A DNA stretch of 64,000 bases from Triticum aestivum (lineage: Eukaryota; Streptophyta; Magnoliopsida; Poales; Poaceae), in NCBI RefSeq assembly GCF_018294505.1, contig NC_057795.1:232852643-232916642 (forward strand), read 5' to 3'. Positions within the stretch are counted from its first letter, which is position 1. Every line of letters starts with the position of its first letter. A program made the position numbers and the translations under genes. Below the pieces are notes generated by a model, which saw only the letters and a program-made list of their open reading frames with translations, searched no databases and was not told where the DNA came from. This document shows, one piece after another, positions 55,112-64,000 of this stretch.

Positions 55112-55920
55112 TCATGTATCATGTGAAAAAAAACAATTAAGTCTAACATACTTCCCATAGGAATTTTGTAAGAAAAAATTATCAAGACAAGAAATATCTA
55201 GTATATGCAAAGGAGAGGAATAAAACATTGACAATCCCAACATAATGAGAGGTAATTTAGTGACATGAAAATTTATACAATCATATTTTCCTCTCTCATA
55301 ATAATAACATGTATTATCATAATCAAATTCAACAATATAACTATCATATAAAATTTTCTCTTCATGATCCACATGCATAAAAGTCTTGTAATCTTCCAAG
55401 ATAATGGGATTAACATCAACTGAAGTCATGACCTGTCCAAACCCACTTTTACCAATAATTTCATAACATTGAACACTCTCCAAATATGTGGATTTTTTTA
55501 AGTTGACACTCTTCAAAACCCACTTTCAATATTATTGCAAACATCATTAGCAATTTCATATTCATCATGACGCTTAAATAAATTTTCAAGATCATAACAA
55601 GCATTATCACCCCAATCATGATCATTGCAATAAGTAGTGAACATAAAAAATCATCATCCTCAAGCTTGGGCTTTTGCATGTCATAGACACAAGTGACATT
55701 AATAGAATTTATAATAATATCATTGCAATGGTGCTTTTCATCTGAGGAGCTATCATGAATCACTTTATAAATTTCTACTTTAAACACTTCATCACAAATT
55801 TTCAGATTCACGAATTTCAAGCAAAACTTCATAAAGATAATCTAGAGCACTCAACTCATTAGCAATTGGTTCATCATAATTGGATGGTTTAAAAATATTA
55901 GCAAGAAGATTAGGATCCAT
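55112..55920 (-). pseudogene. F uncharacterised decayed ORF
   Basis: Minus-strand coding remnant in at least two frames: FVNLKICDEVFKVEIYKVIH and HHCNDIIINSINVTCVYDMQ (about 55810-55670), then after a frameshift CNDHDWGDNACYDLENLFKR (about 55640-55560), and after another VNPIILEDYKTFMHVDHEEK with FDYDNTCYYYERGKYDCINF (55420-55270) to a stop at 55112. The hydrophobic reading of 55510-55650 in the ORF frame is an artefact of the frameshift; the alternative frame is hydrophilic and acidic. I recall similar uncharacterised ORFs in grass LTR elements, but no function. Only coding trace in F. Confidence 0.55.
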
Positions 55921-56140
55921 CTTAATTTTTCTTCTTAATTTTTCTATTTTTAACTGTTGACATGAAGGCAAAAGGCAAGCAAGCGAGCTAAGAAGCTAAA
56001 AGGCAAACGAAAAATATTTTAGTATTTTTGTGAAAACATTTTAGAAGTGGGGGAGATGAAAACAAGAGGCAAATAAAAAATAATGTAAATGCAAGGAGAT
56101 GAAAGTATATGCATAGGTACCTGATCATTGTTGTTGATGT

Positions 56141-56158
56141 CTCCTGACAACGGTGCCA
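56141..56158 (-). promoter_or_regulatory. Primer binding site region of F
   Basis: Minus strand reads TGGCACCGTTGTCAGGAG, about 11 bases after the 5' LTR. It looks like TGGCGCCGTTGCCGGGGA (aspartate-tRNA type primer site of Athila-like Gypsy elements) after several C-to-T/G-to-A changes. Confidence 0.6.
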
Positions 56159-56169
56159 GAAATTCTTCC

Positions 56170-57721
56170 TGCTACTTGTGAGCTGCATTGGGATTTCCTC
56201 GAAGAGGAGAGGATAATGCAGTATAGTAGAGATAAGTATTTCCCTCAGTTATGAAACCAAGGTTATCAATCCAGTAGGAGAACCAAACAACGACTAGTAA
56301 ACAACCCCTACACAAAAACAACAAATACTTGCAACCCAATGGGTAGAGGGGTTGTCAATCCCTCGACGATTATGAGCAAGATTAAATGATATTGTTTTTG
56401 ATAGATAGATCAAACAAAAATACAAAACAAAGTAAATTGCAAAGAGGTATTTTTGGTTTTAATATATGATAGAAAATAGACCCGGGGGCCATAGTTTTCA
56501 GTAGAGGCTTTTCTCATAAAAATAGCATATGTGGGTAGACAAATTACTATTGGGTAATTTAAAGAAAACAAAATAATTATGACGCTATCCAAGGCAATGA
56601 TCATGTATATAGGAATCACGTCCGGGACAAGTTGACCAAAATGATTCTGCATCTACTACTATTAGTCCACACATCAAATGCTATCCAGCATGCATCTAGT
56701 GTATGAAGTTTATGGAAGAATGGAGTAACGCCTTAAGCAAGATGACATGATGTAGACAAGATAAACTCATGTATGATATAAATTTCATCTTATTACCCTT
56801 AATAGAAAAGATACATGTGTGTCATGTCCCTTTGTGTCACTGGGATTGAGCACCGCAAGATCGCACCCATGACAAAGCACCTCCTCCCGTGGCAAGATAA
56901 ACAATCTAGTTGGCTAAACCAAACCAATAAATTGGAAAAGAAATACGATGCTAAAACAATCATGCATAAAAGAGTTTAAAGAAAAATCAAATAATATTCA
57001 TGGATACATTTGATCATAAACTCACAATTCATCGGCTCCCAACAACCACACCACAAAAAGTCAGTACATCAAATAGATCTCCAAGAACACCGTGGAGAAC
57101 ATTGTATTGAAGATCAAACAGAGAGAAGAAGCCATATAGCTACTAACTATGGACCCATAGGTCCGTGGTAAACTTTCTCACACATCATCGGAGGGCAGAA
57201 AGGATGATGAAGAGCCCCCTTTGTGATCGAATGCCCCTCTAGCAGGGTGCCAGAAAAGGCCCCTAGATGGGATCTCGTGGTTCTGGAACTTGTGGCGGTG
57301 GAGAAAGTATTTCGTGGACTCCTCTATTGGTTTCACGATTTTAGAGAATTTATAGAGGCAGAGATAGGTCAAACGGAGCCTCATGGGACCCACCACCCAT
57401 TAGGGCACGCCTGCCCTCCAGGACGTGCCCTGCTGGGTTGTGGGCCCATGCTCCCTCGTCTGGTCTTCTCCCGAAGCTTCTAGTTTTTATTTTGTCCTGA
57501 AAAAAATATCCAAAAACTTTTGTGGCATTTGGACTTGGTTTGGTACTGATACTCTACGAAACCAAAAACTAGCGAAAGAATAGCAACTAGCACTGGGCAT
57601 TAAGTCAATAGGTTATTCCCAGAAAATGATATATAATTGCTTATAAGTGAATATAAAACATCCAAGATTGATATAATCGCATGGAACAATCAAAAATTAT
57701 AGATACGTTGGAGATGTATCA
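56170..57721 (-). repeat. 5' LTR of F (1,552 bp)
   Basis: Left edge TGCTACTTGTGAGCTGCA, right edge TTGGAGATGTATCA. TATA-like CTATAAATTC on the minus strand near 57345-57356. It preserves the empty site for Q. Confidence 0.92.
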
Positions 57722-58398
57722 CCCCCACCTCATTAGAGGCCTGGGGTTTCTGCTGCACCCCTTCGTGCGTGGGGTTATGTTCGTCTATGGGCCGGATTTC
57801 CATCGTCTAGCCCCAAATTCTATCCTCCGCCTCGCCTCCTCATTACGGTCTGTGAGGCCTTCCTCCGCATTGAGACGCACTTCAGCGTCAAGCCAAAGTC
57901 TAGTAGCTTGAAGCTCGCGGAGTGCGGATGCGCAATGATCTGCAAAAACTAGAAGATCAGTTGGTTTAAAGGCACCTTCATAGATACCATCAAAGTGTGG
58001 CAGCACAAGTGGTTTTACATCACTGACCTGCTTGTCGCTAGCCAGGCCGAGTTCCCGACATTTTTGGCTGGGCCTCCGTGGAAGCTTATGTCCTGGAAGA
58101 AGAAATGCCTTTCCTATTGGAACCTAGGGGAGGTGGAGGCCCTATCCAAGAAGATCTAGTGGTGGTCTGATCAAAAAACCGCCAGCCGATAAACTTCATG
58201 CTCCACTGACGTGTCATCCCGCTCCAGTTTCGAGCTACGCCAATGTGGGAATTCAAGCCCGAGGACGCAGCACCCGTTCACCACTTCTTCTGCTCCACCT
58301 TGGCCGGAATGTGGACGCTACTGTTCAAGCCATCCGAGAACGACTTCCCTTCAGAAGGGCATGACCTTGGCTTTGAAGAGGGCCACGACGCCTCCGAG

Positions 58399-58470
58399 GT
58401 AATTTTCCAATACCTAATTCTATATTCTATGTTATAGACTTCGACTAATCGATTGGTTTTATACTTGCAG
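58399..58470 (+). other. Intron 1 of the N antisense gene
   Basis: GAG|GTAATTTTCC ... ATACTTGCAG|AAG, AT-rich against GC-rich exons, with a pyrimidine-rich 3' end. 72 nt, a usual size for a short plant intron. Confidence 0.65.
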
Positions 58471-58899
58471 AAGTTGATCTCCAAGGCACAGCAAATGATG
58501 TGCCCGGCGCTGCTTCCCAAGGGGGAGAGGACCCCCCTACTCATGGACCTCCTAGTCGAGGGGCCACGCGTGGTGATCCCCTAGGGTTCAAAGCCTCCAA
58601 GGGGCAAGACAGGTGTTCGAACACGGGAGACTTCAGCCACTTGATCCGAGGAGACTCACGCCTCCTGCCCTCACGCGGATGACGTGGAGGAGGACATGGG
58701 GGAAGGCAACCCTTCCCTCAAGGGGAAGAGGGTGGCCTCCTAGGACACCAAGGCCGAAGTGCTGCCGAAGGGCCAAAATAAGCCGGTCAAGTCCTCAGTT
58801 GAGCCCGCCGACAGGCCCACTCTGTCGAAGAAGACCAACTACCCCGATGAGTCAGACGATGACGCCCACGAGCTGAGGAGGGAAAACTAGTCCCTGGCG

Positions 58900-58976
58900 G
58901 TATGTCATTGTAACCATATTTGGTCTTCAAAAACTCTTTCCATCAAAATAAAACCCATATAGGTTATTTTCTTCAG
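58900..58976 (+). other. Intron 2 of the N antisense gene
   Basis: GGCG|GTATGTCATTG ... TATTTTCTTCAG|TCC, AT-rich, 77 nt. Confidence 0.65.
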
Positions 58977-59247
58977 TCCGCCGAAGGTGCGCCTCAGGGG
59001 CGACACCTCAAGCGGGCTACCGCCCGCCAGCGGGACACATGATTCCGCCATTCCTCCTCCAGCTCTCGAGGGGTGGGGGAAGAGACATCCGGTCCGCCCC
59101 CCCCCCCTCCCCCTAGTCAACACGACGGGGTCCGTGTTTGAAACCTCGGCCAAACAGGGCCAAGGGGATGAGATCCCCAAAGTCGTCAAGGAAGGGTTCT
59201 GCCAGACATCGGCTCTGCCGAGGCTAACTTCGGCACCAATGCCATAG

Positions 59248-62121
59248 TGTAACATCCCAAATTTTCAATTTGGAATGTTATACATTAGATCATCATGCAT
59301 ATCATATTTTCTTGCATTTTGTTGATCCTAGAAATTTCACGCAACTCAAGGACCCTCGGAGAGAGTTGGAGATTTCGAAATTTTCGTATTTGAGTTTTCT
59401 CAAAACTATGAAAAGAGGATCATTGGATTTATTTATTTTATCTTCAAATATTTTTCCAATATCAAAAATAAGAGAGGGAACAATATGACTTTCCCAAAAT
59501 TTAGGAAAAATGAAGATTTAATAAATAAATCAAATTTTGGATTTTTCTCGGAGTTTATTTGCCTTAGGGAAAAATGCGTGTTTTCAAAAATTGCATTTTA
59601 GGTCCCGAGTAAAGTTCATTTTGTTCAGCTCATTTTTAGGAATCAGGGAAAATTTACTTTATTAATTTTGGAGTTCGTATAGATTTTTTTTTCTGCGCGC
59701 GAAACCGTTTTAAAAAAAACTGTAGCGCCTTGGGCCAAAGGCCCAAGCCGCCTAGCCACCGGCCGGCCAAGAGGCCAAGGCTAGCGCGCGCGCCAAGCCA
59801 GGGAGCCGCCGCCGCTTCTTTTGCCTAGTCCTAGTAGGACTCTTGTCCTATGTTCGTTTATTCCGTATCTATTTCTAGATCTTTTCCTCTTGTTTCCTAA
59901 TCCTAATCTAATTCTTGTCCCCTACTCCAAGCAAAACCCTCCCCCTCCCCAATATAAATACCCAAGCACCCCCCCCCCCTCTAACACATCAAACCAACAT
60001 CTCTCCTCTCCTCTCCTCCGCAGCAGCAGCAGCGCAGCACCACCACCGCGCCGCCGCCCCTCACCAGCGCCACCGCCCTACACCGCCGTCGCCGCTTGCC
60101 ATCGCCGCCGCCCAACGCCGCCGCCGCCGCCAAGCCCCGCCGCCGCCGGAGCCCCTCGCCTCTTTGAGGTACTAGCCCCGCGCCGCATCACCTTTTCTTT
60201 TCCTCGGATCGGTTTTTCGTAAATCGTTCCGGTTTCCGTTCCGGTTTTCTAGATCGGTTTTTCGTTTCGGTTTTCTTTCCGAAAACCTTAGATCGGTTTT
60301 TCTCGCCGGTTTTTCTTTCCGGTTTTGTTTAGCGAGCGTTCGCCGGACCGTTCGTCCTAACGAACGTGATCACCGGTTTGCCTCGGTTAATGAACGTCCA
60401 TTCGTTCAACCATTCGTCGTTTTCTTTCTCATCGGATTTATTCTGCTATTTTTCTGATAGCGATTTCAGATCCGATTTTCTTTCTAGTCTATCTTCTCGC
60501 TCGTTTATCGGAATCAGGTGATTCAAACGCCTGGAGTTTCATCTCGAAACCGCCGTTCCGACTAATCAACTTAAACAAAGTTTTGCTACTGTAAAATTTG
60601 ACTTAGTTTCAACTTGCTAGAACCGAGTTGTTTACTTTCGTCGTTTGACTTTCGTTGCTTTATTTGATTCGATTCTTTTTGCAACCAGGGTTCTTAAGTT
60701 GAACTTTCTAGTTAGATCTTTTATTCGAGATTTACCTGTGCATTAGATGAGTACTTATTGTATTCTTGTTGTTTGTCTGCGATAGATCACCCGGAGTTCG
60801 CCGCTTGTTACTTCGAGTCTCTAGGTTTCGCGGATCGTCAGCAAGGCAAGTAACACTTGATCATATCTTTTCTACTACCCAGTTTTTATGCATTAGATCA
60901 ATCCTCAAACATTGCATGATTAGGATCTAATTAAATTGTGGGATGGGAAGTAGATGAGGTAGTACCTATTACCTGTATTACTTATGAAACCTTTGGGAGT
61001 TACTTCTACGTTTGCTTATTATGCCATGCTATGCTAGTAGACGTGGATTGGGTGAGTGAATATCCATGACAGATGTGAGATTGTTATTAATGGTTTATCT
61101 AAGGTGGCAACTTAAATACATATCTGTGTGGATTGAGGCACCTGTTTTCTAATAGGACTTGCCTGTATTTCTTCGGACCGCCACCCAGGCTCAAAGGGAT
61201 CATAAGATAATTCATACTAGTAACTTACGTGTGCAGCCACAAGCCATTATGGGCTTTGGCATAGTTGACTAAGTCGTGCGAACTCTTATAGTGGTGGACT
61301 AGCAGATGTAGGGGATGTAGGTGTACCGGTCCACCCATCGTAAGGTGCTAGCGCTTCTGAAAGACTATGTCTTGGTCATCCGTTTCTTAAACACCATGTA
61401 GTGCGAGAAACCAAGCGGAGGCGATCGAGTCTTGTGGGGAAAAGTGCGCAAACCTCTACAGAGTGTACAAACTAATCATGATTAGCCGTGTCCCCGGTTA
61501 TGGACGTCTTGCGTATCTAGTACTTGGATTATCCTGTTGAATCTCAACATGTTACTTCTAATTAATATTGTTGGGTTTTAAATGAGTACTTTTAATTGGG
61601 ATTGAGGATGCTGTCAACCATTCTCAATGTTTAACCACCACCATGATAGTTAAATAAATTTATTCCTTTGTAGTAGGGAAAAACTGGCTTTATGCAAAAA
61701 CTGTAACCATAGAGCTTTTCCACCAGCCAAATATGCATGTAGTATAGCCAATACTCATTACCTCTCTCTATGTGTTACATTGCCAGCATATTCCATGTGC
61801 TGACCCGTTTTCGGGCTGCAACTTTTCATGTTGCAGACTTTTCAGACGACGAGTAAGATGCTTTTAGGTCGTGGTTCTATACTCAGTGATGCCGTTGGAG
61901 TTGATGGACTCACTTATCTTCCAAGTCTTCCGCTGTTATCGTTATTAGATGGCCTTAAGCCATGATTATTGTAATAAGTCCTCTTCTGGACAAACGATGT
62001 AATAAGTGTGTGATTGCTACTCTGTTATAAATCCTTCGAAGTACTGTGTGGTGTCAGCATTACTGATCCAGGGATGACACTGAAGCATAGAGACTTGATC
62101 CATTCGGGTCGGGTCGCTACA
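59248..62121 (+). repeat. 5' LTR of P (2,874 bp)
   Basis: TGTAACATCCCAAATTTTC start, GGGTCGCTACA end. It contains a CpG-rich block (59700-60180, CCG/CAG-type repeats) just after a TATA-like AATATAAATACCC at 59949-59961. ORFs in this block are composition artefacts. The rest has no ORF with family resemblance. Confidence 0.85.
59949..59961 (+). promoter_or_regulatory. TATA box of the P LTR
   Basis: AATATAAATACCC about 700 bp into the LTR, followed by a CT-rich then GC-rich leader. Confidence 0.55.
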
Positions 62122-62125
62122 GAGA

Positions 62126-62137
62126 TGGTATCAGAGC
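62126..62137 (+). promoter_or_regulatory. Primer binding site of P
   Basis: TGGTATCAGAGC, complement of the initiator methionine tRNA 3' end, four bases after the LTR. Confidence 0.92.
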
Positions 62138-62230
62138 ACACGCTGACTGTAGGACACGACCACTAAGTTAAAGCCATAGATCACTATTCTCTTCTCATTT
62201 TCTAACTCCTCATCTTTTCTACTCTTTAGG

Positions 62231-62959
62231 ATGACGGACGCCAAGATCAAGTACGCCCAACCTGATGAAGGCACACCTTTTGGATCCCACTTGAAGGAAA
62301 TCACCAAGTACCTGAACATTGGACTACCAAGCTTCACCGGGACTTTCAACGCCACTCTGCCTGAAGAGGAGCGCTGGAAGATTCAAGCTCATGTTCCGGG
62401 AAGGACATTCGCGCCAATCACCAAGCCTATAGATAGTGTTTTCAGTGCACCAACCTAGAGTCTGGGAAAGAGCATGGCAGCTCATATCACCATGGGACGC
62501 ATTGGAGAAGCTTATCAAGAAGACCTCAAGGACACTATCTACCAGATTTGCGGACGCCGGAATGAACAATGGGAGATAGTCAGCACCAAGAAGGACAGAT
62601 CCATTGCAGCTTTCATCCAGGAGTTAAACCAGCACATTCGACGCCAGGAGAACCAGATGTGCAATGATATGATAGAGTTGAAGAATGCAAAGGGAAGGAT
62701 CATCGAACTTGAAGGAGAACTGAAGACTCTACGCAAGGACTACATGGACGAGATCGTAGCTGTCGTAAGGCACAATAACGATCTTAAGTATGAGATTGAA
62801 GAACTCAAGAAGAAATTGGAGCTCAAGAATGAAGACAAGTACGTCGACTGTCCGAGCAACTACATCATCATCGACGACACCGATTCGGATCCAAGCGAGC
62901 CCGACTTTGAAGACGAAGCTGGAGCAGACATCATGGAGTCTTCCACTGGTTCAAATTAA
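62231..62959 (+). pseudogene. P pre-gag ORF (coiled-coil protein), one nonsense codon
   Basis: Starts MTDAKIKYAQPDEGTPFGSH and runs 242 codons to a TAA at 62957-62959, with one in-frame TAG at 62456-62458. The C-terminal half has a heptad-like coiled coil (LKNAKGRIIELEGELKTLRK; LKYEIEELKKKLELKNEDKY) and an acidic tail (DDTDSDPSEPDFEDEAGADI). It lies between the primer site and gag, in its own ORF. I do not recognise a functional domain; an RNA- or Gag-interacting scaffold is a guess. Apart from the single stop it is well preserved, implying a fairly recent insertion. Confidence 0.75.
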
Positions 62960-63161
62960 TAGATGACCCCCACATATTAATAGTATTCCCTCCATGTAAA
63001 CATTATAGTACACGCACCTTTGCGATAGTTAGACCGTTGTATGCCCTTTGATTGAATGAATGAAGTGATTTTGTGTGCATTTGTCTCATGAGCATTCGGG
63101 TAGTGTTTTCTCCCTAGACCCCACTCTTTTCTTAATTTCTCGTCTTTTCTAAACCCTTTAG

Positions 63162-64000
63162 ATGCCTCCGAGACGCAACCCCGAGTTTGTTTTCCCGCCA
63201 GAGATCACCCAGTTGATCCAGCAGTAGAACACTTTGATTCAGACATTGGTACAGAACCAAGGCGACAACAACAATAACAACCCACCACCACCACCACCTG
63301 GGGATCACTTGACTTGTTTCCTTAGGGTGCATCCACCGGTGTATTCTAGTAGCGTCGAGCCGATTGTAGCAGATGATTGGCTCCGCAAGATAGGAAGGGA
63401 GTTGACCACTGCAGGATGCACAGATGGTGAGAAGGTGAAGTTTGCTGCACATCAGCTTGACGGACCCGCAGCAGCATGGTGGGAGAATTTCACAGCCACT
63501 TACCCTATAGACACTGTCACATGGGATCAGTTTCAGCAAGCTTTCCGCACTGCCCATGTTTCAGCAGGAGCTATGGCCATGAAGAAGCGCGAGTTTCGCA
63601 ACTTACGCCAAGGAGGAAGGACTATTGGCCAGTATGTGGATGATTTTAGTAAGTTAGCACGTTATGCCCCAGATGACGTTGCTACAGACGCAGCTAAGCA
63701 GGAGAAGTTTCTGGAAGTACTGAATGATGAGTTAAGCCTGCAGTTGATGGTAGCAAGATTCAATAACTACCAGGAGTTGGTAGAACGCGCCCTCATGATT
63801 AAAGAAAAGCAGCAGCAGATTGAAAATCGCAAGAGGAAGTATGGGCAGGGGAAGTTTAACTCTGGAGCCCAGCAGAAGCCCCGTTATACCCCTAAACAGG
63901 GAGTGCAGTTTCAGCAACCCATGGAGGAAGTAGTTCGCACAACCATAATGGCCACAAGAATGGTAATGGGAATGGAGGAAGCAACGGCCAGAACTGGACC
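63162..64000 (+). pseudogene. P gag (continues past window)
   Basis: ATG at 63162 (MPPRRNPEFVFPPEITQLIQ), TAG at codon 22 (63225-63227), then open to near the window end. Capsid core: DWLRKIGRELTTAGCTDGEK, LDGPAAAWWENFTATYP, WDQFQQAFRTAHVSAGAMAM, LRQGGRTIGQYVDDFSKLAR (Retrotrans_gag). After about 63910 the open frame turns MEEVVRTTIMATRMVMGMEE, while another frame reads a G/S/N/H-rich linker (GGSSSHNHNGHKNGNGNGG), typical before the zinc knuckle; so a one-base frameshift sits near 63905-63918. Gag forms the particle that packages element RNA. Confidence 0.88.

Larger units (their letters stand above)
44985..57721 (-). mobile_element. Element F: non-autonomous minus LTR element with CACTA Q nested in its 3' LTR
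   Basis: Inverted LTRs: left 44985-45774 plus 51930-52683 (split by Q), right 56170-57721 (1,552 bp). Flanks are TCCCC (44980-44984) and CCCCC (57722-57726), a near-match within a C run. The primer-site region is at 56141-56158. The interior (52684-56169) lacks gag, protease, RT and integrase; it has only a decayed uncharacterised ORF. The insertion lies in the antisense ORF of N. Confidence 0.88.
43690..59247 (-). mobile_element. Element N: minus Tat-type Gypsy 3' part with antisense ORF, split by F and cut by P
   Basis: Inverted 3' LTR (43690-44187), inverted polypurine tract, spacer (44188-44812) and a plus-strand, i.e. antisense, ORF in two pieces (44813-44984 and 57722-59247) separated by F. 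P interrupts it at 59247/59248; the gag-pol part lies beyond the window. Antisense ORFs in the 3' spacer are an established trait of some Tat-lineage elements. Confidence 0.75.
57726..59247 (+). pseudogene. N antisense ORF, remainder with two introns
   Basis: Resumes with HLIRGLGFLLHPFVRGVMFV and YGPDFHRLAPNSILRLA, the most conserved part of this family, then shifts frame near 57838 (VCEAFLRIETHFSVKPKSSS) and continues with further stops. Two introns with consensus ends are visible: 58399-58470 (GTAATT...TTGCAG, 72 nt) and 58900-58976 (GTATGT...CTTCAG, 77 nt). Downstream exons are P/R/G/E-rich. The ORF ends in P at 59247. With 44813-44984 it forms one gene split by the 12.7-kb F insertion. 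Function unknown; a broken copy. Confidence 0.72.
59248..64000 (+). mobile_element. Element P: long-LTR Gypsy retrotransposon, 5' part
   Basis: A 2,874-bp 5' LTR (59248-62121), an iMet-type primer site (62126), a pre-gag ORF (62231-62959) and gag (63162 onward). The 3' part is beyond the window. Very long LTRs, the primer site and the MPPRRNP-type gag suggest a Del/Tekay-like chromovirus; lineage is an inference. Candidate target site CATAG (59243-59247). Confidence 0.85.

Noticed and set aside
55461..55832. Apparent transmembrane protein (LLIAMIMIGVIMLVMILKIY)
   Set aside because: The alternative frame over the same bases gives a hydrophilic, coherent sequence, so the hydrophobic stretch is a frameshift artefact.
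1..64000. tRNA, rRNA, CRISPR arrays, bacterial operons or an intact host gene
   Set aside because: None found by eye. Direct repeats are accounted for by LTRs, tandem units or palindromic arrays, and all recognisable proteins are transposable-element proteins.

Overview
The window reads as a gene-poor, repeat-saturated stretch of a large grass genome, most likely Triticeae (wheat/Aegilops type). I see no convincing single-copy host gene, tRNA, rRNA or prokaryotic feature. About 14 transposable elements are stacked inside one another, and almost every base belongs to one of them. The organism call rests on the kinds of element present (Tat-type Gypsy with LTRs opening TGAGGGAGTCCTGG, a CACTA element with CACTACTAG ends, Copia-type gag, long-LTR chromovirus-type Gypsy). 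It comes from pattern recognition, not a database search. Element letters A to S are mine.

Left block (1-20825): element A (plus, only its 3' spacer and 3' LTR, 1-925) interrupts Tat-type Gypsy B (minus, 926-7428). B interrupts the RNase H gene of another Tat-like Gypsy H (minus, 7429-20822). H is also split by a full-length Gypsy C (minus, 11997-19860), whose 918/917-bp LTRs and perfect 5-bp target duplication TTTCT can be read directly.

Middle block (20826-43689): element D (minus) has a 2-kb LTR, a Copia-type gag and a separate large downstream ORF with its own TATA box. It is cut at 28701 by Tat-type E (plus). E's 5' LTR is split by S, an internally deleted relative of C (29087-32197, target duplication AACAT). 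E has gag and protease but no reverse transcriptase. After E come an LTR fragment J, the 3' part of a decayed Gypsy K, a truncated minus Tat element L, and the leader and gag start of another element M.

Right block (43690-64000): M is interrupted by minus Tat element N, which carries an antisense, intron-containing ORF of the 'putative gypsy type transposon' kind. That ORF is split by F (44985-57721), a non-autonomous minus LTR element. F's left LTR is split by a 6.2-kb CACTA element Q (45775-51929), and Q contains R, a solo LTR of F's own family with a perfect ATTCC duplication. Nesting order is M > N > F > Q > R. Finally P, a plus Gypsy with a 2.87-kb LTR, enters N at 59248 and runs off the right edge with its pre-gag ORF and gag.

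Nearly all coding regions are broken by nonsense codons and single-base frameshifts, many of them readable as TGG to TGA/TAG or CAG to TAG changes as expected for methylated DNA. The parts that most deserve a second look are accessory ones: palindromic TCGGTnnnACCGA arrays upstream of two promoters in D, the second transcription unit of D, the antisense spliced gene of N (with a matching antisense TATA box in A), a 59-bp-stem hairpin and a multi-exon cargo pseudogene in Q, and an unfamiliar decayed ORF in F.
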